A model generated the notes under the pieces. It saw only the letters and a list, made by a program, of their open reading frames with translations, searched no databases and was not told where the DNA came from. A DNA stretch of 64,000 nucleotides from Dermanyssus gallinae (lineage: Eukaryota > Arthropoda > Arachnida > Mesostigmata > Dermanyssidae), in the NCBI GenBank assembly GCA_003439945.1, contig QVRM01001811.1:62001-126000 (forward strand). The letters run 5' to 3'. The position numbers and the translations under genes were made by a program. Of the stretch, positions 10,964-22,939 are shown piece by piece; within the stretch, counting starts at the first letter, position 1; every line of letters starts with the position of its first letter.

Positions 10964-11700
10964 TATATCTGAATAGATCGGACGAAGGTGCACGAAGCGA
11001 GCTGTGTCGAACGGAGCGTGTTTGTGTAATTGCAGTAGTTGGCCGGTGGTCACATGTACGTGTGAGGGAGCCGCCGCCATCATCGTCGTCGTCGTTGCCG
11101 CCGCCGCGGAACCAGGGGCGTCAGCCTGTTGTTCAGCGTCTTCAGCTGGTTGTGTTGTTTCCTTCCTGCTCTTCCTCTCTGTATCAGTCTTGTTCGGCCA
11201 CCCGCTTGCGCGCTCTCGCTCTTTTGAAGCAGGAGGCGGCCGGCATGGTTAACAGCGAGGAACGTATTGAATCTACTACCACTACCACTACCACCACCAC
11301 CACCATCGCCGCCGCCGCCGCAGCCGACGTCGTTCACCATTTAATATATCATAAATCACAGCGCAACGATCAGAGCGGTAACTGGCACTGAAGAAACAGC
11401 TCTGGCAGAGGAAACAACGGAAAACCAGAAAGATACTTATATGTATTTAGAGACAGATAGAATGATAGAGAGAGAGAGAGAGAGAGAGAAAGAGGGGCCA
11501 ACCGCATCGTCGGCGCCACAAAACGTCGGATGAAGAAGCTGCTCTGTGCCCATTGGTCGGTGGCAATCCCACTTCTGAAAAACACGTCTCTCACCCACCC
11601 AGTCAGACATACAGTCAGTCAATCAGTCCGTCCGTCACTCCGAGAGTGGAACCGCCAGCTATAGTGAGAATGGCGCATTACTATAGAGAGTGGGAGAGAG
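10260..11700. other. Non-coding stretch with AC/AT microsatellite and GC-richer patch
   Basis: A compound (AC)n-(AT)n lies at 10,905-10,968, an (AG)n at 11,467-11,489, and a GC-richer low-complexity patch at 11,060-11,340. At 10,533 a strong acceptor (TTCATCTCTCTGTAG) opens a 35-codon frame to a TGA at 10,638, reading SCELCECHINVDFSGHD near its middle. It could be a terminal exon, but no poly-A signal follows. No gene is confirmed. Confidence 0.35.
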
Positions 11701-12085
11701 ACGGAGGGAGGGAGGGAGGGAGGGAGAGAAAGAGACTGAGGAATAGAGACTCTCTGTCTCTGTGTTTTAGTGTAAGATAGGGGGGAGGGAGGGGGGAAAA
11801 TGAGACCAGAACACCACAAACAGTGCGACGACGACCATCAAACCACTGCACTGCCACTGCCATCATCACAATCATCATCATTAGCAGCGGCGGCGGCGGC
11901 GGCGGCAGCAGCCGCCATAATCAGCATAGACAGTCGAACCATCATCATTATCACTATTATCACCATTAAACATCATCAGCATCACCGTAATTATCATCGT
12001 TAGCAGCAATATCATCAGCATCATTATGGTTGCTTCCTCCTCCATACGGGAGGGTAGGAAAGGACGGAGGGAGGGAGGGAGGAAT
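11701..12085. repeat. GGGA-rich and CAT/CGG low-complexity DNA
   Basis: Three short G-run clusters (11,703-11,726; 11,780-11,796; 12,062-12,082) each contain at least four closely spaced G-runs. CAT/CAC and GGC trinucleotide runs lie between them. Confidence 0.7.
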
Positions 12086-12120
12086 TGAGCGAGGTCGTAG
12101 AAAGAGATGAAGCCAACGGC

Positions 12121-12128
12121 CAGGCCGG

Positions 12129-12165
<37 letters not shown>

Positions 12166-12455
12166 GTTGTTGTTGTCGTGGTTGTGTGTTGTCGTGTTGT
12201 TGTTGTTGTCGTGGTTGTGGTGTTGTCGTGGTTGTTGTTGTTGTTGTAGTTGTTGTCTCGTCGTGGTTGTTGTTTTGTTGTTGTTCTTGTTGTTATTACT
12301 GCTCTTGTCGTGGTTGTTGTTTGTTGTTGTTGTTCTTGTTGTTATTATTGTTCTTGTCGTGGTTGTCGTAGTTGTTGTTGTTGTTGTTCTTGCTGTCGTT
12401 GTTGTTGTCGTTGCTGTCGTTGTTGTTGTTGTTGTTGTTGTCGTCGTCATCGTCA
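12121..12455. repeat. Long imperfect (GTT)n tract with GTCGTGGTTGT units
   Basis: About 330 bp of GTT trinucleotide DNA is interrupted repeatedly by the unit GTCGTGGTTGT (for example near 12,174, 12,207, 12,226, 12,307 and 12,355), giving a minisatellite built inside a microsatellite. All three frames on each strand are long and open because the period is three. The resulting polyvaline, polycysteine or polyleucine frames are not treated as genes. Confidence 0.9.
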
Positions 12456-13261
12456 TGCTAGAGGTTCATCGTCGAGCGAGTCAACTAGTAAAGGAAGCAA
12501 CAGGCGTCAGAACGCGGTCAACGCGACTGACTGATCAACGATGATGGCCTGGCCAAGTCTTCACGAGCGGCCTGTGCCGAGTGATGAGTGCCATGAGCGT
12601 CATCCATGATCATCATCACCATCATCATCATCGTCGTCGTCGTGGTCGTCATCGTCGTCGTCGTCGTCCACGTACCCTAATGACTCCCACTCTAGACTAG
12701 CTAGCTGGCAGGACATGCGCGTAGTTACCATTAGTCTTTAAACGACGCACGGTCGGACGAACGAGAGAACAACAAACGAACGGACAGACAGACAGACAGA
12801 CCATGGATAGATAGACAGATAGATACATAGATGAATGAATGGATGGACCAACCGTGCCGACTACAAAGGCGAAAAAGGCCAGTAGTTGTTGTAATAATAG
12901 CCCTTGATTATGGTTGTGGTGACGTCATCCCCGTCATCCCCCCCCCCCTAAGCCTCCCAACCCCCACTGTCTACGCTTCTGCTGCTCTTTCGCCGCTGGT
13001 GCTACTTACTACAACCACTACTGCCGTTGGCCCTGCTGTTGCTGCTGCTGCTACGACGACGATGATGATGATGATGATGATGATGACGGTGGTGATGATG
13101 GTGCTGAGGATACTCATAACAAGTCCCACGATTGGATATGAGCGAAAGCAAATGCCTGCGTTCAGTCTGCCGCTGTCAGAGCGCAAACTTTCACAAACGC
13201 TAGTTACAGAGAGAGAGAGAGAGAGAGATAGTTAGAGAGAGACATAACAAGACAAACTTAC
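12456..13261. other. Non-coding, trinucleotide-rich stretch
   Basis: Contains an ATC/GTC block at 12,606-12,668, GACA and GATA tetranucleotide runs at 12,780-12,840, a poly-C run near 12,939-12,949, (GAT)n at 13,058-13,085 and (AG)n at 13,207-13,229. No gene recognised. Confidence 0.5.
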
Positions 13262-13396
13262 GTCTTGATACATGCGGCTCCTTTGCGGAGCTGGTAGCCG
13301 TATGTGCGTATAGTGCCATGGTCACACATGTGTCGGTGATGAACGCAGTCGAGTGCACTGTGGCCTGCGCTCCGTTTGTGACGTTTGCTGAAAATG
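13262..13396 (-). CDS. Candidate internal exon (minus strand), unidentified protein
   Basis: The 135-nt interval ends in AGAC|GTAAGT, a near-consensus donor, and starts after an AG acceptor (GATTTCAG). The frame reads ANVTNGAQATVHSTAFITDT and continues to SSAKEPHVSR, with many G/C-ending codons unlike the surrounding AT-rich repeats. It begins with the last two bases of a codon and ends with the first base of one. The acceptor's pyrimidine tract is poor and another AG lies 9 bases inside. It contains one N-V-T glycosylation-like triplet. The family is not recognised. Confidence 0.3.
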
Positions 13397-13582
13397 CTGA
13401 AATCTCTTGAGAGCTTAAACTATATCTAATTACCGGCATCACACTTGAATGATAATTATATGTATCAATGAATATATATATATATATATATATTTTTTTG
13501 CACACTTACGCAAATGCATAAGTATTGTATTTATTTAGATTCTTTAGATGCACATACAATTCTTGACGCCGATTTGGTTCGG

Positions 13583-14486
13583 CTACGGCAGAAAAGGGAG
13601 TCCCTTGCCCGTGGGCAATGAACCGATTATGGACGCGGCGTTTCCGCGTTGAATTTCAACTGATATTCTTTGTAGCAAAAACTGCCATGATCTTCTATCA
13701 CCGGTTGATGCAGCAACTCTAGATCCCAGCTCCGCCAGAAAGCTCCTTGTGATTTTTCCCATTGGGCCTAAAGTCTCGAAGGCAATTGGTTGAACGATAA
13801 AGTTTTGTTCCAGTTCACGATATTTTGCCAACTTGCGATCTTCGGCAAGGTGAGCGGCTGCTCCGACCTCCCTGCTGGTATGGCGAGCATAAGAAGCGGC
13901 CAACGTGCAAGACACGGTGACGTCGTACACAAGGCAGCGACCTTCACTCCATGGAACTAGAGTCAGGCCGTCCGGACGCAGTTGGCTGTTGGCTGACAGT
14001 CCGACCGGCTCCTTGACTGCCGGTATGTGGGCAGACTGCATTGCTCGGTGTATTACGTCGATTAAAGCTGAATGTCTTGAGAACCTACCGGCGCTCCTCT
14101 TGCAAGCGAGAGCATGCTCACCCGTAGAAGACACCGGTAGGTCACATCTTGCACAGTTATGTGCGAAGCAGACTGATTCCCCCCAGGCGCAGGCCGGAGA
14201 CGATGCGGAGTGTGGTATTGTCCAGCATCGTCCCCAGCTGCGGTGAGGGAATGGCCTGAAGCCACTTTCCGCTCATCGGATCTATCACGGCTTTCAATCG
14301 CGCCTGCTCTTTAACGTTATTTGCCTGGGTCATTAACCGCTCCTGGATCGACTTAACTACTTGCAAGTCTAAAGTCGATTGTGAAATGCGTTCGGGCAAT
14401 GGACCCCACTTTTCTGCGTAGTAGCGGCGAGCTTGTTCAAGTTGAGTGATAAAGCTGGTGTAGGCATCCGGTGGTGTGATCCCTAT
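13583..14486 (-). mobile_element. C-terminal part of an R2-like LINE with restriction-like endonuclease (pseudogene)
   Basis: On the minus strand the sequence encodes the end of a non-LTR retrotransposon polyprotein. Order seen: a helical linker (PPDAYTSFITQLEQARRYY); DNTTLRIVSGLRLG; a cysteine/histidine cluster of the CCHC type (C...HNCARC, then HALACKRSAGR); a helix (RHSALIDVIHRAM); and a PD-(D/E)XK-type nuclease core, RPDGLTLVPW followed 16 residues on by DVTV. After that come a KYREL helix, an IAFETLG motif, TGD and IQRGNAASIIGSLP before the stop. This layout is that of the restriction-like endonuclease of the R2 group, which nicks target DNA. A run of six C bases near 14,178-14,183 shifts the frame by one, separating the cysteine cluster from the upstream part. 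The reverse transcriptase is missing: the 5' side is cut off by an (AT)n tract. It is a dead fragment, but the endonuclease part is intact in one frame. Confidence 0.85.

Positions 14487-14533
<47 letters not shown>
14487..14533. repeat. (AT)n tract at the broken LINE end
   Basis: About 40 bp of alternating AT lies directly between the truncated LINE and the foldback element, and matches the (AT)n on the element's other side. Confidence 0.9.
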
Positions 14534-15244
14534 CAGGGTGTTTCAAGAATATTTGAAGCGCGATATACGGAATTGTAAGGCTCGTTAAAACAGATGTTTT
14601 TTGCAATGGAACATAGTCTCTGAGATGTCTTGTTTCGGAGTGAGAGTGAAATTACTACAATTTGTGACACTGTGTTTTTGCTCGACATAGGAGCACAAAA
14701 TGTGCAATGGCGAGACAACTAGTCCTTCTATACAGAAACTAAGCACACCGTCGTGTTTCTGAACTGTTTCGAAAATCTGTTTCTTCTGAAGAGCATATAA
14801 GGCCGCCCAGAAGATGCGACGTGGTCGTTTAGAAGATAATTCGCCAAAAATTAAGTAGTTTATTAGCTTTCACGCCAGATACCTCAAAATCAGTACCCTA
14901 CGCCTACTCAGCGCTCAAAACTAATAAGGAACTTAATTTTTTGCGAATTCTCTTCTAAGCGATCATGCCGCATCTTCCGACCGGCCTTATATGCTCTTCG
15001 GAAGAAATAGAATTTTCTCGCGAATACCACGGTGTGCTTAGTTTCTGTATAGAGAGACTAGTTGCCTTGCCATTGCACATTTTGTACTCCTATGTCGGGC
15101 AAAAACACCTGTGTCACAAATTGTAGTAATATCACTCTTACTCCGAAACAAGACTTCTCAGAGACTATGTTCCATTGGAAAAAACATCTGTTTTAACAAG
15201 CTCTACAATTCCATATATCGCGCTTCAAATATGCCTGAAACACC

Positions 15245-15247
<3 letters not shown>
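14534..15247. mobile_element. 714-bp foldback element with CAGGGTGTTTC termini (Tc1/mariner-type MITE)
   Basis: The element begins CAGGGTGTTTC and ends GAAACACCCTG. The two halves are inverted repeats of each other over more than 300 bp per arm, with a short unpaired centre at about 14,872-14,918. Matching arm segments include ACAAAATGTGCAATGGC, AACTAAGCACACCGT, GAAGAGCATATAAGGCC and AAAACAGATGTTTTTT. Both ends abut TA inside (AT)n DNA, which fits the TA target of Tc1/mariner transposases. It encodes no protein. A related diverged locus lies at 54.57-55.22 kb. The superfamily assignment is inference from the TA flanks and end sequence. Confidence 0.85.

Positions 15248-15286
<39 letters not shown>
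15248..15286. repeat. (AT)n tract
   Basis: Alternating AT between the foldback element and the Tc1 remnant. Confidence 0.95.
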
Positions 15287-15289
<3 letters not shown>

Positions 15290-16060
15290 GTCGCAAAAAA
15301 ATAGCAACTCATGCTTTTTGGTGATCATTTCGGCTTGATTTATTCGAATGGCTTGAAATGTATTTATTATATTTAAGGGCATGATGTACACGACGAACCA
15401 CGTGTATGGTGTTAAATTCGTTGCAATCTCACAATCGGTTTATACAAAAAATGAAAAAGTGAAAAAACAGTGTTGCTTACTTGATACCACATATTCTATG
15501 CTAGAAACGGGGTTTTCGTCCCTTCTTCTGAATCAATTCGTAAACTCGGTATTTCATGGAGTTAATGAGCTGTTGTAAGTACGAAAGTGGAATATCAGTC
15601 TATGCTTGCTGGACTGCTTTGAGGTCCGACAAATTATCATATTATCGACCATTTAGGTAAATCTGCTTCACCGAATGTACCCAAAGATTTTCGATGGAAT
15701 TCAGGTCTGGACTCAATGCCAGCCAGTCAAAGTGGCACTCCTTGTTCTTGATTAAAAGGCTATAGTGCTAGCCGAGGTATGAAACGTGGCGTTGTTTTTG
15801 TTGAAAAATTGCGTCAGCTTCCCCAATTCTTCTGAAATGGGCTTCTAACTGGGAACCGACGATACGCTGGTACTTGTCGGAATTGTTTCGGCCCACAATC
15901 GCGACTAGATTAGACTTCCCATTATATCCAAACGCGCCCCAATATTTCACAGAACCACCACCGGCCACACGGTTTCACTAAACTTTCACTCGTCTCCCAA
16001 AGCATTTGCCCTTATCATAATAGTTGTCCACTTTTCCATATTTTGGTGCACACATTATCC
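15287..16060 (-). mobile_element. Tc1-like transposase pseudogene, C-terminal catalytic half
   Basis: One minus-strand frame from about 16,026 to the stop at 15,501 reads as the second half of a Tc1-family DDE transposase. Landmarks are VAGGGSVKYWGAFGYNG (the GGGSVMVWG block of the family), SDKYQRIVGSQL, FQQKQRHVS (usual FQQDNAPCH, so the second catalytic D is replaced), DWLALSPDLNSIENLW with the third acidic position in a SPDLNPIENLW-type motif, and LINSMKYRVYELIQKKG near the end. At least five in-frame stop codons break it, and the N-terminal DNA-binding domains are absent. From 15,287 the sequence AGTGTCGCAAAAAAATAGC, next to (TA)n, may be the terminal inverted repeat. It cannot be active. 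Confidence 0.85.
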
Positions 16061-17301
16061 CTTCTACCTGGTTGTGGACACTTATTAGTGTTGGTATTAT
16101 TGTTGTTTTTGAAGGCATAGTCCGCTTGTGGCCACGATTCGGCCTATGGAGTTTGGCCCCGTCGTCACCCTCCTATGAGTCGACAGACTCGAGCATGACG
16201 AAGCTCCGTTGTTTGGCCTCTGCTAGAGAACTCTAGCCGAATCGGTTATGGCCTATATGTATATGAGATGGTCCAGCGAACGCTGCGTCATGCATCGCAG
16301 GCCTCGCTCGCTCGCTCGCTCGGTTGCGCAGTCCATGGTCACCAATTGACAGACCCGCAGCGTGACCAGTTTAATCGTGGCCTATAATTAGTTTAGTAGT
16401 CCACCTGTTTTATCTTGTGTGTGTGTGTGCGTGGTCCACCAAGCAGGCCACTAAAACGAACAAGCGTCCACAACTACCGCAATGCTTCATGCAGCTACCG
16501 ACAATCGCAGCCATCCATCCACTTGCATTCTCAAACTCAGTGCTCTCTTTACAGTCAAAGTGCCCCCCATCTAACATTAGGCAAAATAGTCATCATAATA
16601 TTGAAGTTGATTTTCCACTGCCAGCTGCGTTGCTTGGCGAGAGGCCAAACTGTGGCTTCTTCTGCAACAAGTGGGATCATGATTAGGCCCCTACACTCAT
16701 CGTGTAGCCACGGAGAGACCCGGAACCACGAATACTCTCGAATCGGCTCTGTGTATGCACGCACCTTTAAAGCGTGATCGCGTGATCGAAATGGCGATTG
16801 CTGAGGCGGGTGCGATCGGTGGCTAAGCAGTGGGAGTAGACGCGAGCGACAACGACCAAAGCCCCAAAACGCAATGGGATTTCTTTCAAAACGAGGGGTT
16901 ACTCACCAGCATCTTAAGTAGAGCTTTCTTTCTGTCTAGCGCTCTCTATCTCGCTCTATATAAGGCACAAGGACATCCCTCAAGGGCCCCTTGCCTCGTT
17001 GCGTGTCCACACCCGCTCTAGCCAGTAGCGTCGTAACGTTACGCCGTGACAGTAAATGACAATGGCCTGAGATTGCCCTCGACTTTAAAACGAAAAGAAG
17101 AAGAAGAAAATATGTTGACAATTACAACCGGTTAGGAACGCTACGAAAAGTAGTAGCAGCGGCAGCACACCATAAGCAGTTCGTCTCTCGTTCATCTCCT
17201 TCAAACGCCGCTATATCTAAGCATAGAGTGGTTTAGCATCAACAGGCGTTGGGGGCTTAGCTGGGCTCTATCTGCCCCAAGCAGCGAGAGAAGACGTCAA
17301 G
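16061..17301. other. Non-coding stretch; possible promoter region at its end
   Basis: No protein is recognised. A TATA-like CTATATAAGG lies at 16,956-16,965 on the plus strand, and the sequence from there to 17,301 is free of long AT repeats, so it could be a promoter and 5' UTR for the candidate exon at 17,302. Short upstream ATGs followed by stops lie in between. Only the TATA-like motif is directly visible. Confidence 0.3.
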
Positions 17302-17377
17302 ATGTGGCAGTGGTGGCAGCGGCAGGTGGTTCTAGCCGTGATGCTGGCGCTGACGTTTCGTCCTAACCGACCGAAGG
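17302..17377 (+). CDS. Candidate first coding exon with signal peptide
   Basis: The ATG at 17,302 (context GTCAAGATG) opens MWQWWQRQVVLAVMLALTF: a tryptophan-rich start, one basic residue, then a hydrophobic core of about 11 residues, as in secretory signal peptides. After 25 codons and one base the sequence meets AGG|GTGAGA, an acceptable splice donor. Downstream, the frame runs into T/C-rich intron-like DNA. A TATA-like motif lies about 340 bp upstream. This fits a secreted or membrane protein whose first exon is followed by a long intron. The next exon is not identified, and the mature protein and family are unknown. Confidence 0.3.
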
Positions 17378-18780
17378 GTGAGATCGTTTCACACGTGTTT
17401 TCTTTTGTTGTTATGAGATTACTTTTGTTCTCTCTCTCGCTTTCTCGTTGTCTCTCTTTTTTCTTATGCCCGTACTCCTTCTCCTTGCCCCTCGCTCAGT
17501 TAAGTAGCGGTTTCACTATCTCCTCTCGTCTCCAAGCTCTCTAAACACGCCATACACTCCGCAGTAGCAGCAGCAGCAGCTGCGTAAGCGTAATGGCGGG
17601 AATTACAGTCGTAGCAGTGCAGTAGTTGTGTAGACACAGTGGCCGTTAGCTGCTGTAAGCCGTTTGCTTATTTGTTAGAACAAAGCACAGTTATCGTCGT
17701 CATCGTCGTCGCCGCTACCGCCACCACTACCAACATTGGCAATATCACATCAGCAGCATGAGACTATCATTGTTTTTGGGAGTCTCCTCCCCCGTCTTGA
17801 TGACATTGCTGTTCTTGTTGCTGCTAATGCTGATGCGGTGACGTCATTATGATCTTCAAAACCCATCATGTTCATCACTATCATCGTCATCATTGTCATC
17901 GTCAACTCGCTAGGTGGAAGCGGCTGTATGTACAGGAAAACAACAATTGGAGAGACCTGCCACCAGTCTTCGATTGCCAATGAGAGTCAGTTGAATGGCA
18001 GTAGGGCAATCCACCTGCCGTTTGACTTCTTCATCTACCTCTCTTTCTCTCGCTTTTTTGTCTTTGTATTTCGCATTGCCTTATTTTCCCGTCTCATTTT
18101 TTACTTGATCGATATCTATGTATATCTCTCTCTATTGTGCCCTCAACGCTCTTTCTTCTTTGGCTACATTCGATAATGATGATGATGACGACGACGACGA
18201 CGACGACAACAACAACAACGACGACGATGACCGGGAAAAAGCGGTGATTCTAATCCCATTGTTCCTGCCGCAGATAGACGTCTTTGTTCCGTACGTCTTC
18301 TTTGGCTGGTGGTCGAGTGTCAATTCCGCTCGCCAACACCCCCCCCCCCCCATCGTGCCTATCTCTACCTCTCTCTCTCTCTCTCTAGGCCTCTCTAAAA
18401 GCGCTCTATCTATTTCACCCTCTGACTCTCTTGTCTTGTTTTTAGTAGGTACGACCGACAGTGACGCAGCCTTTTTCGTATCCTAATTGCGTGGGCGTCA
18501 GTTAGCGTCATATGGACGCGACACGACAGCTTTTGACAGAGGTGTGTCGCGATCATTATTTTTACAATTACATTAGGATTCCCTTACCGGCTCCGACAGC
18601 GGTCCCTGAGGCTGTGAGTATTTTTAGCCTGCCAAAATCATCGTATTTCCACGAACACGTAGGTCGACACGCTGCTGTAACACGTTTCTAAAGTTCAGAT
18701 GCGTGCGCGATCAGGTATTATGCTACAGACGTATAAAATTTTCATATTTCGGGGACACAGATGCAAACAAACTATATAAA
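17378..18780. other. Non-coding stretch with TC and GAT/GAC repeats
   Basis: Pyrimidine-rich DNA lies at 17,430-17,500 and 18,040-18,130, a GAT/GAC/AAC trinucleotide block at 18,174-18,232, and poly-C plus (TC)n at 18,340-18,390. No gene recognised. Confidence 0.5.
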
Positions 18781-18835
18781 TATATATATATACCCTAGAT
18801 TACTGTGTCGAAAGCATACGCAATGGTTGTCAGTT

Positions 18836-20040
<1,205 letters not shown>

Positions 20041-20049
20041 TTGACATAG

Positions 20050-20111
<62 letters not shown>

Positions 20112-21293
20112 GCGTGTGTTTTAAAGAGGGAGAACGTGAAAGTGCAAGACAGAATGAAAGGGACGTATTGAGGAGAGGATGCTAAGTATATATATATGCA
20201 TGTGTGGCCTAGAGCTGCGTGAAAAACATTCGATTTTTGGGGTAGAACAGATTACAAAGAGCCCCCCCGAGAGCAGTCGCAGGGCGGAGATCACCTGGCG
20301 GCTGACGTCGCTGGCGGCTTCTGCGGCCTACGTCACAGTTGTTGTAGTAGTACAGCCATTTTTTGAGTAGCTTGAGTTCATGTCTCACCCCTCTATTTCT
20401 ATTCATGCATGTACATAAATACTGTGTGTGGGTACATATATGTACGTATATGCGTGCCCGACTAGCCGAACTGAGCTCGACTTTGCTCTTCTTCTCCATT
20501 TGTGAGTCATCTTCGTAGTGCCAACGCTGAGTGGTCTTTAAAGTATATATAAATATATATATATATATAATGATTAATCGGTCCTCATTGCATCGTTGAA
20601 AACCTTAACGGTTTCACGAAGGACGCCTAACGGGGTGCGTGTACTTCGTTAGCACAGGAAAGGGGAATGCCACAAAGCACTTTTGGATCGAGGTTTAACG
20701 AAAAGAACACTTCTTTGTAGTTTGATGTGAACTTGTGGGTTCGTGTACTAGCATTAAATAGGTGGCTACCACTGTCCATTCGCGGTATACGTAGCTCTAG
20801 CGAAATGGGCTTCCGTCTGGTGTCTCGTCGTTGGACATTGTCGAGTGTCCTTTGCTCGATTGGCCGGGCCCCCTCCCTCTGCTCGACGCCTGGCCGCCTC
20901 TCTCTCTAGTCAACGAGGTTGTCATAGTCGACCTCAGAAGTCCCAAGACCGGCCCAACTAACCAACTCGTTGTCAGCTATTCAGCTAGAAACAATTGTAA
21001 GATTTCTAAGCAAGCGAAATACAAAATAACAATGCAAGATTTTGCGTAACACGAGAGAGACGCGCGGCGTTCGAGCTGCCGATGTTGTTGTTGTTGCTGC
21101 TGCTGCTACTGCTGCCGCCGCTGTTGCTGCTTCTGCTCGCCTTGGTTTGCTATGACGAGGCAGAACATTATGATTGATGGTAGTGATGGTGTCCATGTTC
21201 ATGTTGGTGATGGATCTTGTTGGTGATCTTGATCGTGGCAGCTGTCTGTCGTGGGTGGTGTCGTGAGTGACGACGACGAACGACGACGACATC

Positions 21294-21334
<41 letters not shown>

Positions 21335-22811
21335 GACAACAATAACACAACCACGACAACAACAACAACAACAACAACAACAGCAGCAGCAGCAGCAGCA
21401 GAAACGACAACGGTAGCGCAGCCACCACGGCATCACCGGTGGTGGCGGTGCCTGGCGCCAGACGACTGGCGCCATCGTAACCGCCCTGCCATGCTGTAAC
21501 CTTGCCACGCTGTCACGCCGTGTCTCTTAGTTCTGACCGTCTAGTCCTAACCTCTCGCTGTGTTTTTTTTCCCCCTCACCTCCCCCCCGCCCCGCCGCTT
21601 TGTTTCGTTCTATAGTTCTCTCTTAGCTCTTAGCCTTTTGTGGTACTTTCTTTTTTTCGAAAATATGTTTCTCTCTCTCTTTTTTCGCGCGCGCGCGCTC
21701 TCTCTCTCTCCCTCTCGCTCTAGTTCGGGAGCTTCTCTCCTACTCTCTCGCCCGCCTGTTTGTCTATTTTCGCTCTCGTTTTCGCCATCGACCTAATAAT
21801 ATCACATCGGTCAGTAACGTCATCTGCAGCAACAGCGCTGACGACAACGCTAACGACAACAATAGCATCAACATCATCAGCGGTGCAGCAGCGGTGGCAG
21901 CAGCAGCAACAGCAGCAGCAGCTAAAGCAACGGAGAGCAGTATTAACAAGCAGAAGTAACGGGCACGTGTGCACGGGCAGCCTTTTTGCCGCCTTGCCGG
22001 AACAACAACAACAACAACGACAACGGCAGCTATCATCACTACTGAACGAGAAACAATAACTTTTTGACCTCCTCTTCTTCTACTATTACTACTACTACTA
22101 CTACTACGACTAATGCCACTTTTGTTCTAGGTGAGAGAAGGTAAAACATGCATTTACGCACACCGCAAGCGCCTGTGCATAGTGGGCAGAGTGTGCGCGA
22201 ATGCGAGCGGCTCGATGCCGATGTTTTGGGCATAACACGAATTTTGCTAACCAACACTCACTCTTACTTAAAGTTCTCATGACGAGCCGAGTGGCTAATA
22301 CTACTACTACTACTACTATTACTACTACGTCTTCTACTACTCTCACTACAACTAGTATTAGTAATGTTATTGTTGTTGTTGTGCTGCTGCTGGTACCATA
22401 ATAACTAGAGCTAGTATAATCAGCATTGCTGGCGGTTATGCTGATGATGATGATGATGCTGCTGCTGTTGTTGTTACTGCTCGAATTAATCTAGGCGGGT
22501 CTTATATAGATAGAGATACGTAGAGAACAACGAGAGCAACGCTAGAAGCAGCAGCAGCAGCAGCAGTAATAATTACGGTATCAGCCTGCCATCGTAGTCT
22601 ACCTACCTCGTAGGTCGACCAGACCGTGAGGAGCGGCGAATCAGTTGCAAATCACCAAGTTTCCGTCCGTTAGCGGCTGAAGTTTTATTCTTGTCGTGAT
22701 CGTCGTTGTTTTGGTTTTTGTCGTCATCGCCGTCGTCGTATTTCTCCTCCAGGCCTCTGCTGCTGCCGCGCAACCACCAGTGCCACTGAACTATAACTAA
22801 CTATCTGCTCA
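20041..22811. other. Low-complexity stretch, many CAA/CAG/CGA/TAC repeats
   Basis: Contains (AT)n at 20,051-20,110 and 20,544-20,570, a CAA/CAT/CAG block at 21,293-21,405, two adjacent CTGGCGCCA copies at 21,449-21,472, GC runs near 21,686-21,700, and (TAC)n at 22,083-22,112 and 22,300-22,330. No gene recognised; long frames here are repeat-derived. Confidence 0.55.
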
Positions 22812-22896
22812 TAGACTAGACATATCGACTGTGGAGAAATGCATATATATATATATATATATATATACATTTATCCACAGTCAACATGTCTAGTCT

Positions 22897-22897
<1 letters not shown>
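22812..22897. ncRNA. 86-nt hairpin with an (AT)n loop, possible small-RNA precursor
   Basis: Arms at 22,812-22,841 (contains AGACTAGACATATCGACTG) and 22,869-22,897 pair at 26 of 29 positions. The (AT)n between them is self-complementary and can extend the stem to about 40 bp. The length and a few internal mismatches resemble a pre-miRNA, but replication slippage or palindrome formation around the microsatellite could also explain it. Expression is unknown. Confidence 0.3.

Positions 22898-22939
<42 letters not shown>

Noticed and set aside
12107..12544. 145- and 191-codon Val, Cys, Asn or Thr frames
   Set aside because: Period-three GTT repeats keep all frames open; not evidence of coding.
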